Source of the DNA: Roseateles chitinivorans
GTDB lineage: Bacteria; Pseudomonadota; Gammaproteobacteria; Burkholderiales; Burkholderiaceae_C
NCBI RefSeq assembly: GCF_002761755.1
Contig: NZ_PEOG01000035.1
Location: 1 to 56,594 of the forward strand
Direction of reading: 5' to 3'
DNA: 56,594 nucleotides
The translations under genes and the position numbers were made by a program. Shown piece after piece: positions 25,877 to 33,931 of this stretch; the first letter of the stretch is position 1, and each line of letters starts with the position of its first letter. The notes beneath the pieces are model-generated. The model searched no databases and had not been told where the DNA came from. It was given only the letters and a program-made list of their open reading frames with translations.

Positions 25877-26598
25877 GCCAGGGCAACGAAGACCGGCTGC
25901 TGTTCGAGCTCAAGAGCCGCGGTCCGCAGCCGGCCGCCGCGCTGGCCGCGGCGCTGGCGATCACGCCGATGGGCGCGCACAAGCTGCTCGCGCGGCTGGA
26001 GGAGCAGGGCCTGGTCGATGCGCGCGACGAGCGCCGGGACGGGCGTCCGTTCGGCGAGGACGAGGGCACGATCGGGGACCTCGACCGCGGCGCACCAGGC
26101 GAGCCGGGCACCGGCTCGCGCCCGGGCCGGCCTCGCAAACTCTGGGCGCTGACGGAGGCCGGGCACGGCCGCTTCCCGGATCGACATGCCGACTTGACGC
26201 TGCAGCTGATCCAGCAGGCGCGCGCGGTCTTCGGCGAGGCGGGGCTGGACCAGCTCATCTCCGCCCGCGAGCGTGACAGCGAGCAACGCTATCGCGCCGC
26301 GCTCGCGCGATGCCGCACCCCCGGCGACAAGGTGCGGGAACTCGCCCGGCTGCGTGCCGAGGAGGGCTACATGGCGCGCGCCGAGCGCGCCGGACGCGAC
26401 TGGCTGCTGGTGGAGGACCACTGCCCGATCTGCGCCGCCGCGCGCAGCTGCCAGGGCTTCTGCCGCTCGGAACTGGCGCTGTTCCAGCGCTGCCTGGGGC
26501 CGGCACTCGCTGTCGAGCGCACCGAGCATCTGCTCGCCGGCGCGAGGCGCTGTGCGTACCGGGTCAGCACCGTGAAGGAAGAGGCCGCGGCGGAGTGA
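25873..26598 (+). CDS. SufR-like (COG2345) winged-helix regulator with cysteine cluster
   Basis: The product is 241 residues. A winged helix-turn-helix occupies residues 5-100 (LLFELKSRGPQPAAALAAAL, then ITPMGAHKLLARLEEQGLV). The C-terminal part carries HCPIC...C...C (Cys184, 187, 193, 197), Cys207, and the hallmark ERTEHLLAGARRCAYRV (Cys227). SufR-type relatives hold an iron-sulfur cluster with such residues. Between the recognition helix and the RPRKLWALTEAG wing there is an extra Gly/Asp-rich stretch of about 25 residues (56-82), longer than usual. It probably represses its own operon through 23196-23214. Confidence 0.85.
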   Translation: MSQGNEDRLLFELKSRGPQPAAALAAALAITPMGAHKLLARLEEQGLVDARDERRDGRPFGEDEGTIGDLDRGAPGEPGTGSRPGRPRKLWALTEAGHGRFPDRHADLTLQLIQQARAVFGEAGLDQLISARERDSEQRYRAALARCRTPGDKVRELARLRAEEGYMARAERAGRDWLLVEDHCPICAAARSCQGFCRSELALFQRCLGPALAVERTEHLLAGARRCAYRVSTVKEEAAAE

Positions 26599-26628
26599 TG
26601 CCGAGGACGACCCGCCCCGGCTCGGTCT

Positions 26629-27192
26629 TCACGACACGATGTACGCCGCCGCGCCGGTGGCCAGCAGCCGGCCCTGCTCGTCGGTGAAGGCCATGCGCGT
26701 ATTGGCGACGCGGCTGCCCAGGCGCATGACCTCGGCCTCGCAGCGGAAGACGGCGCCGATGGCGGGCCGCAGGTAGTCCACGCGCAGGTCGATCGTGCCG
26801 AGCTTGCTGAAGCGCTGCAGCCGCTGCTGCGGCGCTTCGTCGAGGTGACGCGCGCCGGTGGCGGCCATCACCGCCAGACCGCCCATCGCGTCCAGCGTCG
26901 CGCTGATCACGCCGCCGTGCAGCCGGTTGTGGGCGTAATGGCCCACCAGGTCGGGCCGCATGCGGATGTGGGCCCGGACGATCTCATGCTGCAGTTCGTC
27001 GACCTTCAACCCCAGCACCTGGTTGAAGGTGATCAGCCGCTCGAAGATCTCGCACAGCGCGTCGGTGAATTCCGGCTCGAAAGGGCTCTTCACGCCCGGC
27101 GCCGCAGCGCCGGCGCTGTCGGGGATTGCCTCGGGCGCAGTCCCGGCCGCACCGGCCGTCGCGGCCTTCGATTCATGCTTCGCATCGGTCAT
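26629..27192 (-). CDS. Hotdog-fold thioesterase family protein
   Basis: This 187-residue cytosolic protein has the PaaI/YigI-type hotdog fold. VGHYAHNRLHGGVISATLDAMGGLAVMAATG holds the central helix with the conserved His-Gly-Gly. It is followed by TIDLRVDYLRPAIGAVFRCEAEVMRLGSRVANTRMAFTDEQGRLLATGAAAYIV. Such enzymes hydrolyse acyl-CoA thioesters. The first 35 residues are Ala/Gly-rich and probably disordered. It converges on the operon above with only 30 bases between stop codons. Confidence 0.86.
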   Translation of the reverse strand: MTDAKHESKAATAGAAGTAPEAIPDSAGAAAPGVKSPFEPEFTDALCEIFERLITFNQVLGLKVDELQHEIVRAHIRMRPDLVGHYAHNRLHGGVISATLDAMGGLAVMAATGARHLDEAPQQRLQRFSKLGTIDLRVDYLRPAIGAVFRCEAEVMRLGSRVANTRMAFTDEQGRLLATGAAAYIVS

Positions 27193-27339
27193 GAGCGCGG
27201 ACCATAGCGCAAGCCCGCCCGCCGCAGGAGAGCGCTCGCCCTAGCGGCCTCTGACGCCGAGGTGACATCGGGTCGCGCCCGCGTCGCATGTCGACCCTGG
27301 CCCTCATCGGGTCGATGACGCTTCGGCACAATGCGCGCC

Positions 27340-27885
27340 ATGAGTGACCTGAGCGACTCCACCTCCCCCGTGCCGCCCGCCGAGGCCGGCGCGGCCCGGC
27401 CTGACGGCTTCCAGCGCGTGTGCGCCGCCTTGCGCGCCCTGTCCCACGAGCACGAGCCGCGATGGCTCGAGGTCTCGGCCCGCAGCTCGCAGGAAGCGGC
27501 CGACGCGCTGGGCGTGGCCCTGGGCCAGATCGCCAAGAGCGTCGTGTTCCGGCGCAAGGCCGACGACACCGCGGTGCTGGTCATCGCCTCGGGCGACAAG
27601 CGCGTCGACGAGCGCAAGCTCGAAGCCCATACCGGCAAGCTCGGCCGTGCCGATGCGGACTATGTGAAGGCGCGCACCGGCTTCTCGATCGGTGGCGTCT
27701 CGCCGCTGGGTTTCCAGCCGACCTACGCCAGCGACGCGACCGCGCCGCAGCTGTACATCGACCAGGAACTGTTCCGCTTCGACACGATCTGGGCCGCGGC
27801 CGGCCATCCCAACGGCGTGTTCCCGATGACGCCGCGGCAGCTCGTCGCCCTGACCGGCGCGCCGGTGATCGAGGTGGCCCAGTGA
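27340..27885 (+). CDS. YbaK/EbsC-family aminoacyl-tRNA deacylase-like protein
   Basis: This protein of about 180 residues (181 from ATG 27340, or 184 from ATG 27331; neither has a good ribosome site) has the YbaK fold. The core is AAADALGVALGQIAKSVVFRRKADDTAVLVIASGDKRVD, with the conserved Lys. GFSIGGVSPLGF is the substrate loop and VFPMTPRQLVALTGAPVIEV closes the fold. Family members hydrolyse mischarged tRNA, often Cys-tRNA-Pro or Ala-tRNA-Pro. The stop overlaps the next gene's GTG start (GTGA), so it is coupled to the DUF1289 gene. Confidence 0.87.
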   Translation: MSDLSDSTSPVPPAEAGAARPDGFQRVCAALRALSHEHEPRWLEVSARSSQEAADALGVALGQIAKSVVFRRKADDTAVLVIASGDKRVDERKLEAHTGKLGRADADYVKARTGFSIGGVSPLGFQPTYASDATAPQLYIDQELFRFDTIWAAAGHPNGVFPMTPRQLVALTGAPVIEVAQ

Positions 27886-28175
27886 GCGCCGCCACGCCCG
27901 TCGCGGCCGGGCAGCCGGCCGGCGCCGACGCCCCCGTCACCGCCGACAACGCCCGGCGAACGCCGGAAGGCCGGGTCGCCTCGCCCTGCATCAACATCTG
28001 CAAGATGCACGAGCCCACCGCGCTGTGCCGCGGCTGCGCGCGGACGATCCCGGAGATCGCCGGCTGGAGCAAGTCCGACGACGAGGACCGCATCCGGCTG
28101 CTCAACCTGCTGCCGCAGCGCCGGGCGCTCCTGGCCGCGCACGGCGCGCTCGCGACCGAGCCGCCGCGCGGTTGA
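27882..28175 (+). CDS. DUF1289 domain-containing protein
   Basis: This 97-residue protein starts at a GTG that overlaps the upstream stop. The DUF1289 core is SPCINICKMHEPTALCRGCARTIPEIAGWSKSDDEDRIRLLNLLPQRR, with four cysteines spaced like a small zinc or iron-sulfur knuckle (CxxxC...CxxC). A low-complexity N-terminal tail of about 30 residues precedes it. The function is unknown. The fold is often found next to oxidoreductases or tRNA genes. Confidence 0.85.
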   Translation: MSAATPVAAGQPAGADAPVTADNARRTPEGRVASPCINICKMHEPTALCRGCARTIPEIAGWSKSDDEDRIRLLNLLPQRRALLAAHGALATEPPRG

Positions 28176-28291
28176 TCCGGCGACTGCTTCACCCGACCCT
28201 TTCCCCGGTCCCGCCAGCCCGCGCGCGCGAGGGGACCATCGACCACCGCCGCCGCCGGCGTCGGCGTCGGCGCCAGGCAGGAGACCTGAAC

Positions 28292-28933
28292 GTGCACACG
28301 ATCGACTTCTACTTCGACCCGATCTCCCCGTATGCCGCGCTGGCCTTCGAGCGCCTGCCCGAGGCGCTGGCCGGGCGCAGCGTGGCGGTGCGCTACCTGC
28401 CGATCGTGTTCGGCGCGATGCTGAAGTCGCTCGACCACAAGGGCCCGGCCGAGATCCCCGGCAAGCGCGACTGGACCTACCGCCAGGTGCTGTGGCAGGG
28501 CCACCGGCTGGGCGTGCCGCTGGACCTGCCGGCGGCGCATCCGTTCAACCCGCTGCCGCTGCTGCGGCTGCTCTGGGCCACCGCGCCGGCCGGACAGACG
28601 CCCGGCCGCCATGCGGTCGAGCGGGTGCTGCGCCACGTCTGGCGCGGCGGCCTGGACGCGGCCGATCCGGCGCGCCTGGCGGCGTTGGCGGCGGAGCTCG
28701 CGCCACAGCGCGATCCGGCGTCCGACGAGGTCAAGGCCGCGCTGCGCGAGGCCACTGACGCCGCCTTGGCGCGGGGCGTCTTCGGCGTGCCGACGATGGC
28801 CGTCGACGACAAGCTGTTCTGGGGCCTGGATGCGATGGACATGCTGACCGGCTACCTCGACGGCGACGCCTGGTTCGACGGGCCGGCCTGGACGGCCGCG
28901 GCGACGCTGCCGGTCGGGGTGCGTCGCAGCTGA
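28292..28933 (+). CDS. 2-hydroxychromene-2-carboxylate isomerase family (DsbA-like)
   Basis: This 213-residue cytosolic DsbA-fold protein starts at GTG 28292, with CAGGAGA about eight bases upstream. TIDFYFDPISPYAALAFERLPEAL carries the SPY motif in place of the CxxC redox site. This is typical of HCCA isomerases, glutathione-dependent enzymes that rearrange ring-cleavage products of naphthalene-like compounds. GVFGVPTMAVDDKLFWGLDAMDML is the cis-Pro region and C-terminus. No other aromatic degradation gene is adjacent, so the natural substrate may differ. Confidence 0.87.
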   Translation: MHTIDFYFDPISPYAALAFERLPEALAGRSVAVRYLPIVFGAMLKSLDHKGPAEIPGKRDWTYRQVLWQGHRLGVPLDLPAAHPFNPLPLLRLLWATAPAGQTPGRHAVERVLRHVWRGGLDAADPARLAALAAELAPQRDPASDEVKAALREATDAALARGVFGVPTMAVDDKLFWGLDAMDMLTGYLDGDAWFDGPAWTAAATLPVGVRRS

Positions 28934-28951
28934 CTCGGGCTAGCAAACCCT

Positions 28952-28967
28952 GGGTAGGGACATACCC
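28952..28967. promoter_or_regulatory. Inverted repeat upstream of the MHS transporter
   Basis: GGGTA and TACCC flank six bases, 174 bases before the transporter start. The outward-facing half sites resemble, but do not match, heptamers bound by NarL/LuxR-type regulators. Function unknown. Confidence 0.35.
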
Positions 28968-29140
28968 TTTGCTGCGGCGCACAGGCTTCGAAATTCCGCA
29001 TCGAGAAATCCAGACTCCGGGTTGCGCCGGAGTTTGTCAGCCTCAGGCAAGGATGCCGTCAGAAATAGGTCAGAGCGCGCTCGGATAGTCCCGCCCCAAG
29101 GGCCATCGGTCGATGGTTCTGGGAATCGAGGAGAAAACCC

Positions 29141-30823
29141 ATGGCAACTGCAAGCGCGGTGACCACCAATGCGCCGATGACAGCGGAGGAGAAGAAGGTC
29201 ATCTTCGCCTCGTCGCTGGGCACGGTGTTCGAGTGGTACGACTTCTACCTGTACGGCTCGCTGGCCGCGATCATCGGCAAGCAGTTCTTCACCGGCCTGG
29301 ATCCCACGGCCCAGTTCATCGCCTCGCTGATGGCCTTCGCCGCCGGCTTCATCGTGCGTCCGTTCGGCGCGCTGGTGTTCGGCCGCCTGGGCGACATGAT
29401 CGGCCGCAAGTACACCTTCCTGGTGACCATCCTGATCATGGGCCTGTCGACCTTCATCGTCGGCGTGCTGCCCACCTACGAGACGATCGGTCCCGCCGCC
29501 GCGGTGATCCTGGTCGGCCTGCGCCTGCTGCAAGGCCTGGCGCTGGGCGGCGAATACGGCGGTGCCGCGACCTACGTCGCCGAGCACGCCCCGCACGGCA
29601 AGCGCGGCGCGTACACCTCGTGGATCCAGACCACGGCGACGCTGGGCCTGTTCCTGTCGCTGATCGTCATCCTGGGCACCCGCACGGCGCTCGGCGAGGC
29701 GACCTTCGCGGCCTGGGGCTGGCGCATTCCGTTCATCGTCTCGATCCTGCTGCTGGCGATCAGCGTGTGGATCCGGTTGTCGATGAACGAGTCGCCCGCC
29801 TTCCAGAAGATGAAGTCGGAAGGCAAGACCTCCAAGGCGCCGCTGTCCGAGTCCTTCGGCCAGTGGAAGAACCTGAAGATCGTGCTGCTGGCGCTGTTCG
29901 GCCTGGTCGCCGGCCAGGGCGTGGTCTGGTACACGGGCCAGTTCTACGCGCTGTTCTTCCTGCAGAGCGTGGTCAAGGTCGATCCGGCCGCGGCCAACAT
30001 CATGGTGGCGGTCGCGCTGCTGATCGGCACGCCGTTCTTCGTCGTGTTCGGCACGCTGTCGGACCGCATCGGCCGCAAGCCGATCATCATGGCCGGCCTG
30101 CTGCTGGCGATCCTGACCTACTTCCCGCTGTTCAAGGCGCTGACCAACGCGGCCAACCCGGACCTGGCCAAGGCCCAGGCCACCGCGCAGATCACGCTGA
30201 CGACCGACCCGGCGCAGTGCTCGTTCCAGGGCAGCCCGGTGGCGCGCGACGTGGACTTCACCACGCCTTGCGACATCGCCAAGCGCGCCCTGGCGCAGGC
30301 CGCGGCGAACTACGAGACCGTGCCGGGCGCCGCAGGCTCCGGCCAGGTGAAGGTGGGCGACAAGGTCATCGAGGCGCCGAGCGCCACGCTGACCGCCGGC
30401 GGCCACAAGTTCGACGAGGACAGCGCCAAGAAGATCGCCGCCTTCAAGAAGGAACTGGGCGAGGCGATGAAGGCCGCCGGTTATCCGGCCAAGGCCGACC
30501 CGGCCAAGGTCAACACGCCGCTGGTGATCGCGATCCTGAGCGTGCTGGTGCTGTACGTGACGATGGTCTACGGCCCGATCGCCGCGATGCTGGTCGAGCT
30601 GTTCCCGACCCGCATCCGCTACACGTCGATGAGCCTGCCGTACCACATCGGCAACGGCTGGTTCGGCGGCCTGCTGCCGTCGATCAGCTTCGCGATGGTG
30701 GCCCAGAACGGCAACATCTATCACGGCCTGTGGTACCCGATCGGCATCGCCGCGCTCACCCTGGTGATCGGCCTGCTGTTCGTCCGCGAGACCAAGGACG
30801 TGGACATCTACGCCCGCGACTGA
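29141..30823 (+). CDS. MHS-family MFS metabolite:H+ symporter with periplasmic insert
   Basis: The product is 560 residues, longer than the roughly 430 of ProP or KgtP. The N-terminal half is typical: GTVFEWYDFYLYGSLA, RPFGALVFGRLGDMIGRKYTF (motif A) and RLLQGLALGGEYGGAATYVAEHAP. By helix count an insertion of about 120 residues (roughly 345-465) lies between helices 9 and 10, which places it in the periplasm. It contains two cysteines (CSF and CDI) that could pair, and a charged helical part. Family members import carboxylates, shikimate, betaine or similar. No ligand can be assigned. Confidence 0.87.
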   Translation: MATASAVTTNAPMTAEEKKVIFASSLGTVFEWYDFYLYGSLAAIIGKQFFTGLDPTAQFIASLMAFAAGFIVRPFGALVFGRLGDMIGRKYTFLVTILIMGLSTFIVGVLPTYETIGPAAAVILVGLRLLQGLALGGEYGGAATYVAEHAPHGKRGAYTSWIQTTATLGLFLSLIVILGTRTALGEATFAAWGWRIPFIVSILLLAISVWIRLSMNESPAFQKMKSEGKTSKAPLSESFGQWKNLKIVLLALFGLVAGQGVVWYTGQFYALFFLQSVVKVDPAAANIMVAVALLIGTPFFVVFGTLSDRIGRKPIIMAGLLLAILTYFPLFKALTNAANPDLAKAQATAQITLTTDPAQCSFQGSPVARDVDFTTPCDIAKRALAQAAANYETVPGAAGSGQVKVGDKVIEAPSATLTAGGHKFDEDSAKKIAAFKKELGEAMKAAGYPAKADPAKVNTPLVIAILSVLVLYVTMVYGPIAAMLVELFPTRIRYTSMSLPYHIGNGWFGGLLPSISFAMVAQNGNIYHGLWYPIGIAALTLVIGLLFVRETKDVDIYARD

Positions 30824-30843
30824 GCGCGCGTCCCTCCGACGAC

Positions 30844-30870
30844 AAGGGCGGCCCTCGGGCCGCCCTTTTT
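30844..30870 (+). terminator. Terminator after the MHS transporter
   Basis: The stem AAGGGCGGCC / GGCCGCCCTT with a short loop is followed by TTTTT and then CG. It is a clean rho-independent terminator about 20 bases after the stop. Confidence 0.92.
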
Positions 30871-31040
30871 CGTTCCGTTGCGTTCCATTCCGTTGCGGCG
30901 GCCGGCCCGATCGCCTTTGCGATCGCGCGCATCGGCCGCGCCGAAGCGGCGCTCAGCCTGATGTCAGGCTGGCTTTCCACAATGGCCGCCGACCCGGTCG
31001 ACAGTCGTGACCGGCAACCTCAAGAAGGAACATCGCAGCC

Positions 31041-31262
31041 ATGTGGAAACTCGTCCTTGGATTCATCGTCTTCGCCGCCGTGGCCCTGTTCGTGCTGATG
31101 AAGAGTGGCGGCAACATCGACCTGACGGGCGAGAAGCACGATGTGACCGGCGGGCATGCCGAGCAGGCCGCCAGCGATGCGGCCTCGGCTGCGATCGCGG
31201 CGGCGTCCGCGGCGCTGCCCACGGAAGCGGCCTCGGCCGCCGCGTCGGGCGCTTCGCAGTAA
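31041..31262 (+). CDS. Small single-pass membrane protein, Ala/Ser-rich
   Basis: The product is 73 residues. LVLGFIVFAAVALFVLM (about residues 4-20) is one membrane helix, followed by a polar linker and a low-complexity tail of Ala, Ser and Glu. AGAAGGAAC-like bases precede ATG 31041. Similar short proteins with a helix and Ala-rich tail occur in Burkholderiales, but I cannot assign a family. A perfect 8+8 dyad (CAGCCTGA/TCAGGCTG, 30954-30971) lies in its upstream region and may be regulatory. Confidence 0.6.
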   Translation: MWKLVLGFIVFAAVALFVLMKSGGNIDLTGEKHDVTGGHAEQAASDAASAAIAAASAALPTEAASAAASGASQ

Positions 31263-31284
31263 GCGTCCGCGACCGGAGGACGGA

Positions 31285-32838
31285 TCAGGCGATCCGGTCC
31301 TCGCCGGCGGCGCGCAGCGGCGCGTCGACCGGCAGGCGCATCACCATGCGCGTTCCCTCGCCGGGCTGCGAGATCACCTCGATCTGACCGCCCAGCACGT
31401 TCGTCACGATGTTGTGGACGATGTGCATGCCCAGGCCCGAGCCGCCCTTGCCGAGCCGGGTGGTGAAGAACGGATCGAAGATCCGGCGCACGACCGAGGC
31501 ATCCATGCCGCGCCCGTCGTCGCTGACGCTGAGCTCCACCTGCGACGCGTCGAGCCGGTGGCAGCTGACGGTCACCTGGCCGCGCTCGCTGCCCTCGAAG
31601 GCATGGATCAGCGCATTCATCAGCAGGTTGGTCAGCACCTGGCCCAGTGCGCCGGGATAGCTGTTCATGCGCAGGTCCGAGCGCAACTCGGTGACGATGC
31701 GAAAGGGCGTGTGCTTGAAGCTGGGCTCGACCATGACGAGCACGTCCTCGACCACCTGTCCCAGCTCGAAGTCGCGCCGCGTGTCGCTGGTCTGGTCGAT
31801 GGCGACCTGCTTGAAGTCGCGCACCAGGTCGGCCGCCTTCTGCACGTTGCGGTGCAGGATGTCCTGGCCGCGGCGCGTGTCCTTGACGAGTTCCTCGAGC
31901 TGGCTGCGACGCATCGGCGTGTTGTCGGCCAGCATGCGGTCGAGCTTGCCCCAGCGGTCCTCCAGCGCCGAGACGACGGTCAGCGCGTTGCCCAGCGGCG
32001 TGTTCAGTTCATGCGCGACGCCGGCCACGAGGCGGCCGAGCGAGGCCAGCTTCTCCGACTCGACCAGTTCCCGCTGCGCGGTCTTGAGGTTGGACAGCGC
32101 CTGCGTCAGCTCGGCATTGGCCTCGGTCAGTTCCGCGGTGCGCTGCGCCACCTGCTCCTCGAGCGTGCTGGCATGGCCGCGCAGGTCGTCGAAGGCCTTG
32201 AGCAGCGCCAGCCGCATGCGCTCCATCGCCTTGCCGACGCGGGCGATCTCGTCCTCGCCGCCCAGTTCCAGCGGCTTGTCGAGCTGACCGGAGGCCAGTT
32301 CGTCGGCCGCGCCGGACAGTCGATCGATCGGACGCAGCACGCGGCGCTGCATCACGACCAGGATCAGCGCCAGCGACACCGTCAGCGTCAGCAGGCTGCG
32401 CCACAGCGCGTTCCACAGGTCGGCGCGCTTGCGCGCCATCAGCGGCTCGGCGCTCATGACGACGGTGAGCCGGGCGATCTCGCGGCCGTCGCGCAGCACC
32501 GGCCGGGTCTCGCTCAGCGTCATCGCGTCGTCGGGCGAGCCGCGGTGGAACTCGACGAAGGCCTGCTGGGCCGAGTTCTCGGTCACGACGACCGAGACAA
32601 AGCGCGGGTCTTCCACCTGCGCCTTGACCATCGGCTCGGCCAGGTCGGGCGAAACCTGCCAGATCGGCTCGGCCAGCGACAGCGCCAGCACCTCCGACAC
32701 GCGCGACAGGTCGCGCTGCAGGTCTTCCATCACGACGCGGCGGCTGAGCTGCTGCTCGTACAGCAGCACGCCGCCGGTCGGCAGGGCCAGGCCCACCAGC
32801 AGCGCCAGGATCACGGCGCTGCGCAACGAAGTCTTCAT
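31285..32838 (-). CDS. Orphan sensor histidine kinase (HAMP, HisKA)
   Basis: This inner-membrane kinase has 517 residues. One helix at 8-26 and another at about 147-165 enclose a periplasmic sensor of about 120 residues. A HAMP-like segment (RPIDRLSGAADELASG) and a long coiled coil (218-262) follow. The H-box is VAGVAHELNTPLGNAL (His276). The ATP-binding boxes are LTNLLMNALIHAFEG, DDGRGMD, and GKGGSGLGMHIVHNIV. The H-box type resembles DctB/Spo0B-like sensors with a conserved NTPLGN. No response regulator is adjacent. A GTG at 32847 with better Shine-Dalgarno spacing could be the real start. Confidence 0.92.
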   Translation of the reverse strand: MKTSLRSAVILALLVGLALPTGGVLLYEQQLSRRVVMEDLQRDLSRVSEVLALSLAEPIWQVSPDLAEPMVKAQVEDPRFVSVVVTENSAQQAFVEFHRGSPDDAMTLSETRPVLRDGREIARLTVVMSAEPLMARKRADLWNALWRSLLTLTVSLALILVVMQRRVLRPIDRLSGAADELASGQLDKPLELGGEDEIARVGKAMERMRLALLKAFDDLRGHASTLEEQVAQRTAELTEANAELTQALSNLKTAQRELVESEKLASLGRLVAGVAHELNTPLGNALTVVSALEDRWGKLDRMLADNTPMRRSQLEELVKDTRRGQDILHRNVQKAADLVRDFKQVAIDQTSDTRRDFELGQVVEDVLVMVEPSFKHTPFRIVTELRSDLRMNSYPGALGQVLTNLLMNALIHAFEGSERGQVTVSCHRLDASQVELSVSDDGRGMDASVVRRIFDPFFTTRLGKGGSGLGMHIVHNIVTNVLGGQIEVISQPGEGTRMVMRLPVDAPLRAAGEDRIA

Positions 32839-32905
32839 CAGGGCCACGTCCGTCCCTCTGTCCCACCCTTGTGACGGCCGATGATACGCACCGGGGGAGA
32901 CGGCC

Positions 32906-33931
32906 TCATGCGGCGAAACGCTCATCCGCGGCCAGCACGGTGACCCGGTTGCGGCCTTGTGCACGAGATGCGCGCAAGGCCTGGTCGGCGCGGCCGAGGA
33001 ACTCGCGCGCCGTCTCGCCGCCGCCGAGCTGCGTGACGCCCAGCGAGAGGCTCAGGCGGCGCTCCGCGTCCGCCTGCAGCTGGGCGACGCCATGGCGCAG
33101 CTGCTCGGCCAGGGTGTAGGCCTCGTGCAGGCCGGCGCCGGGGATCAGCAGCGCGAATTCGTCGTCCTCCAGGCGCGCGGCCAGGTGGTGGCTCTGCGCG
33201 ATGCTGCGCACCGTGCTGGCGACCTGGCGCAGCGCCTCGTCCAGACGCTGCTGGCCGAGGCGCTCCCGCAAGGCGGCGAAGTCGTCGAGGTCGCCCAGCA
33301 GCAGGCAGGGCGCGGTCGGCGTGCCGGCCTCGGGGCTGCGCAGGCAGTCGGCCAGGGCGCGGTCGAAGCCGCGGCGGTTGCTCAGCCCGGTCAGCGGATC
33401 CAGCAGCGCCTCGCTGCGGGCGCGATGGACTTCCTGGCGCAGCGTGGCCACTTCCTGCCGGCTTGCCTCCAGGCGGTTCATCAGGCTGTCGACCGCGTGG
33501 CGCATGTCCCGCGTGCCCTGCAGCGCGGCGGCCAGCACCGCCACATGCTGGCCCGGCGCGGCAGAGCGCAGCGCGCGCTCCCAGTCCTGCAACGCGTGCG
33601 CATAGTGCTGCACCTGCTGACCGGCCTGATCGGTGCAGTCCGAGACGCCCCGCAGCACGTCGCCGACGTCCTGCGCCAGCGTCGCGGCCATCTGCTCGTC
33701 CAGCTCGGCAATGTGCCGGCGGTAGAGCGCCCAGGTCTGCGGCTCGTCCAGCGTGGCGCCGTCCTGCGTCAGGCTCATCAGTTCGCGGCTCAACGCGCCG
33801 TTCATCGCGGTCACATGCTCGTACCAGACGGCATAGGTGACCGGGTGCAGTGCCGCGCGCTGCCTCGACATCAGCGGCAAGGCGGCACGCAGCGCCTGCG
33901 CGCTGGCGGCGATGCTTTCGGTGTATCTCAT
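32906..33931 (-). CDS. Degenerate GGDEF-domain protein
   Basis: The product is 341 residues. The N-terminal 160 residues are helical and Ala/Gln-rich, with no obvious membrane segment. The C-terminal GGDEF domain starts at LLDPLTGLSNRRGFDRAL. The signature is altered: EDDEF instead of GG[DE]EF (ARLEDDEFALLIPG), and the usual DxDxFKxxND is DLDDFAALRERLG. The RxxD inhibitory site is absent. It probably cannot make cyclic di-GMP and may bind GTP, bind a partner, or act as an effector. It is downstream of no other signalling gene in the same direction. Confidence 0.86.
   Translation of the reverse strand: MRYTESIAASAQALRAALPLMSRQRAALHPVTYAVWYEHVTAMNGALSRELMSLTQDGATLDEPQTWALYRRHIAELDEQMAATLAQDVGDVLRGVSDCTDQAGQQVQHYAHALQDWERALRSAAPGQHVAVLAAALQGTRDMRHAVDSLMNRLEASRQEVATLRQEVHRARSEALLDPLTGLSNRRGFDRALADCLRSPEAGTPTAPCLLLGDLDDFAALRERLGQQRLDEALRQVASTVRSIAQSHHLAARLEDDEFALLIPGAGLHEAYTLAEQLRHGVAQLQADAERRLSLSLGVTQLGGGETAREFLGRADQALRASRAQGRNRVTVLAADERFAA

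Noticed and set aside
28940..30724. A 594-codon minus-strand frame opposite the MHS transporter
   Set aside because: It is an antisense shadow rich in Arg, Gln, His and Asp. The plus strand encodes a clear transporter with motif A.
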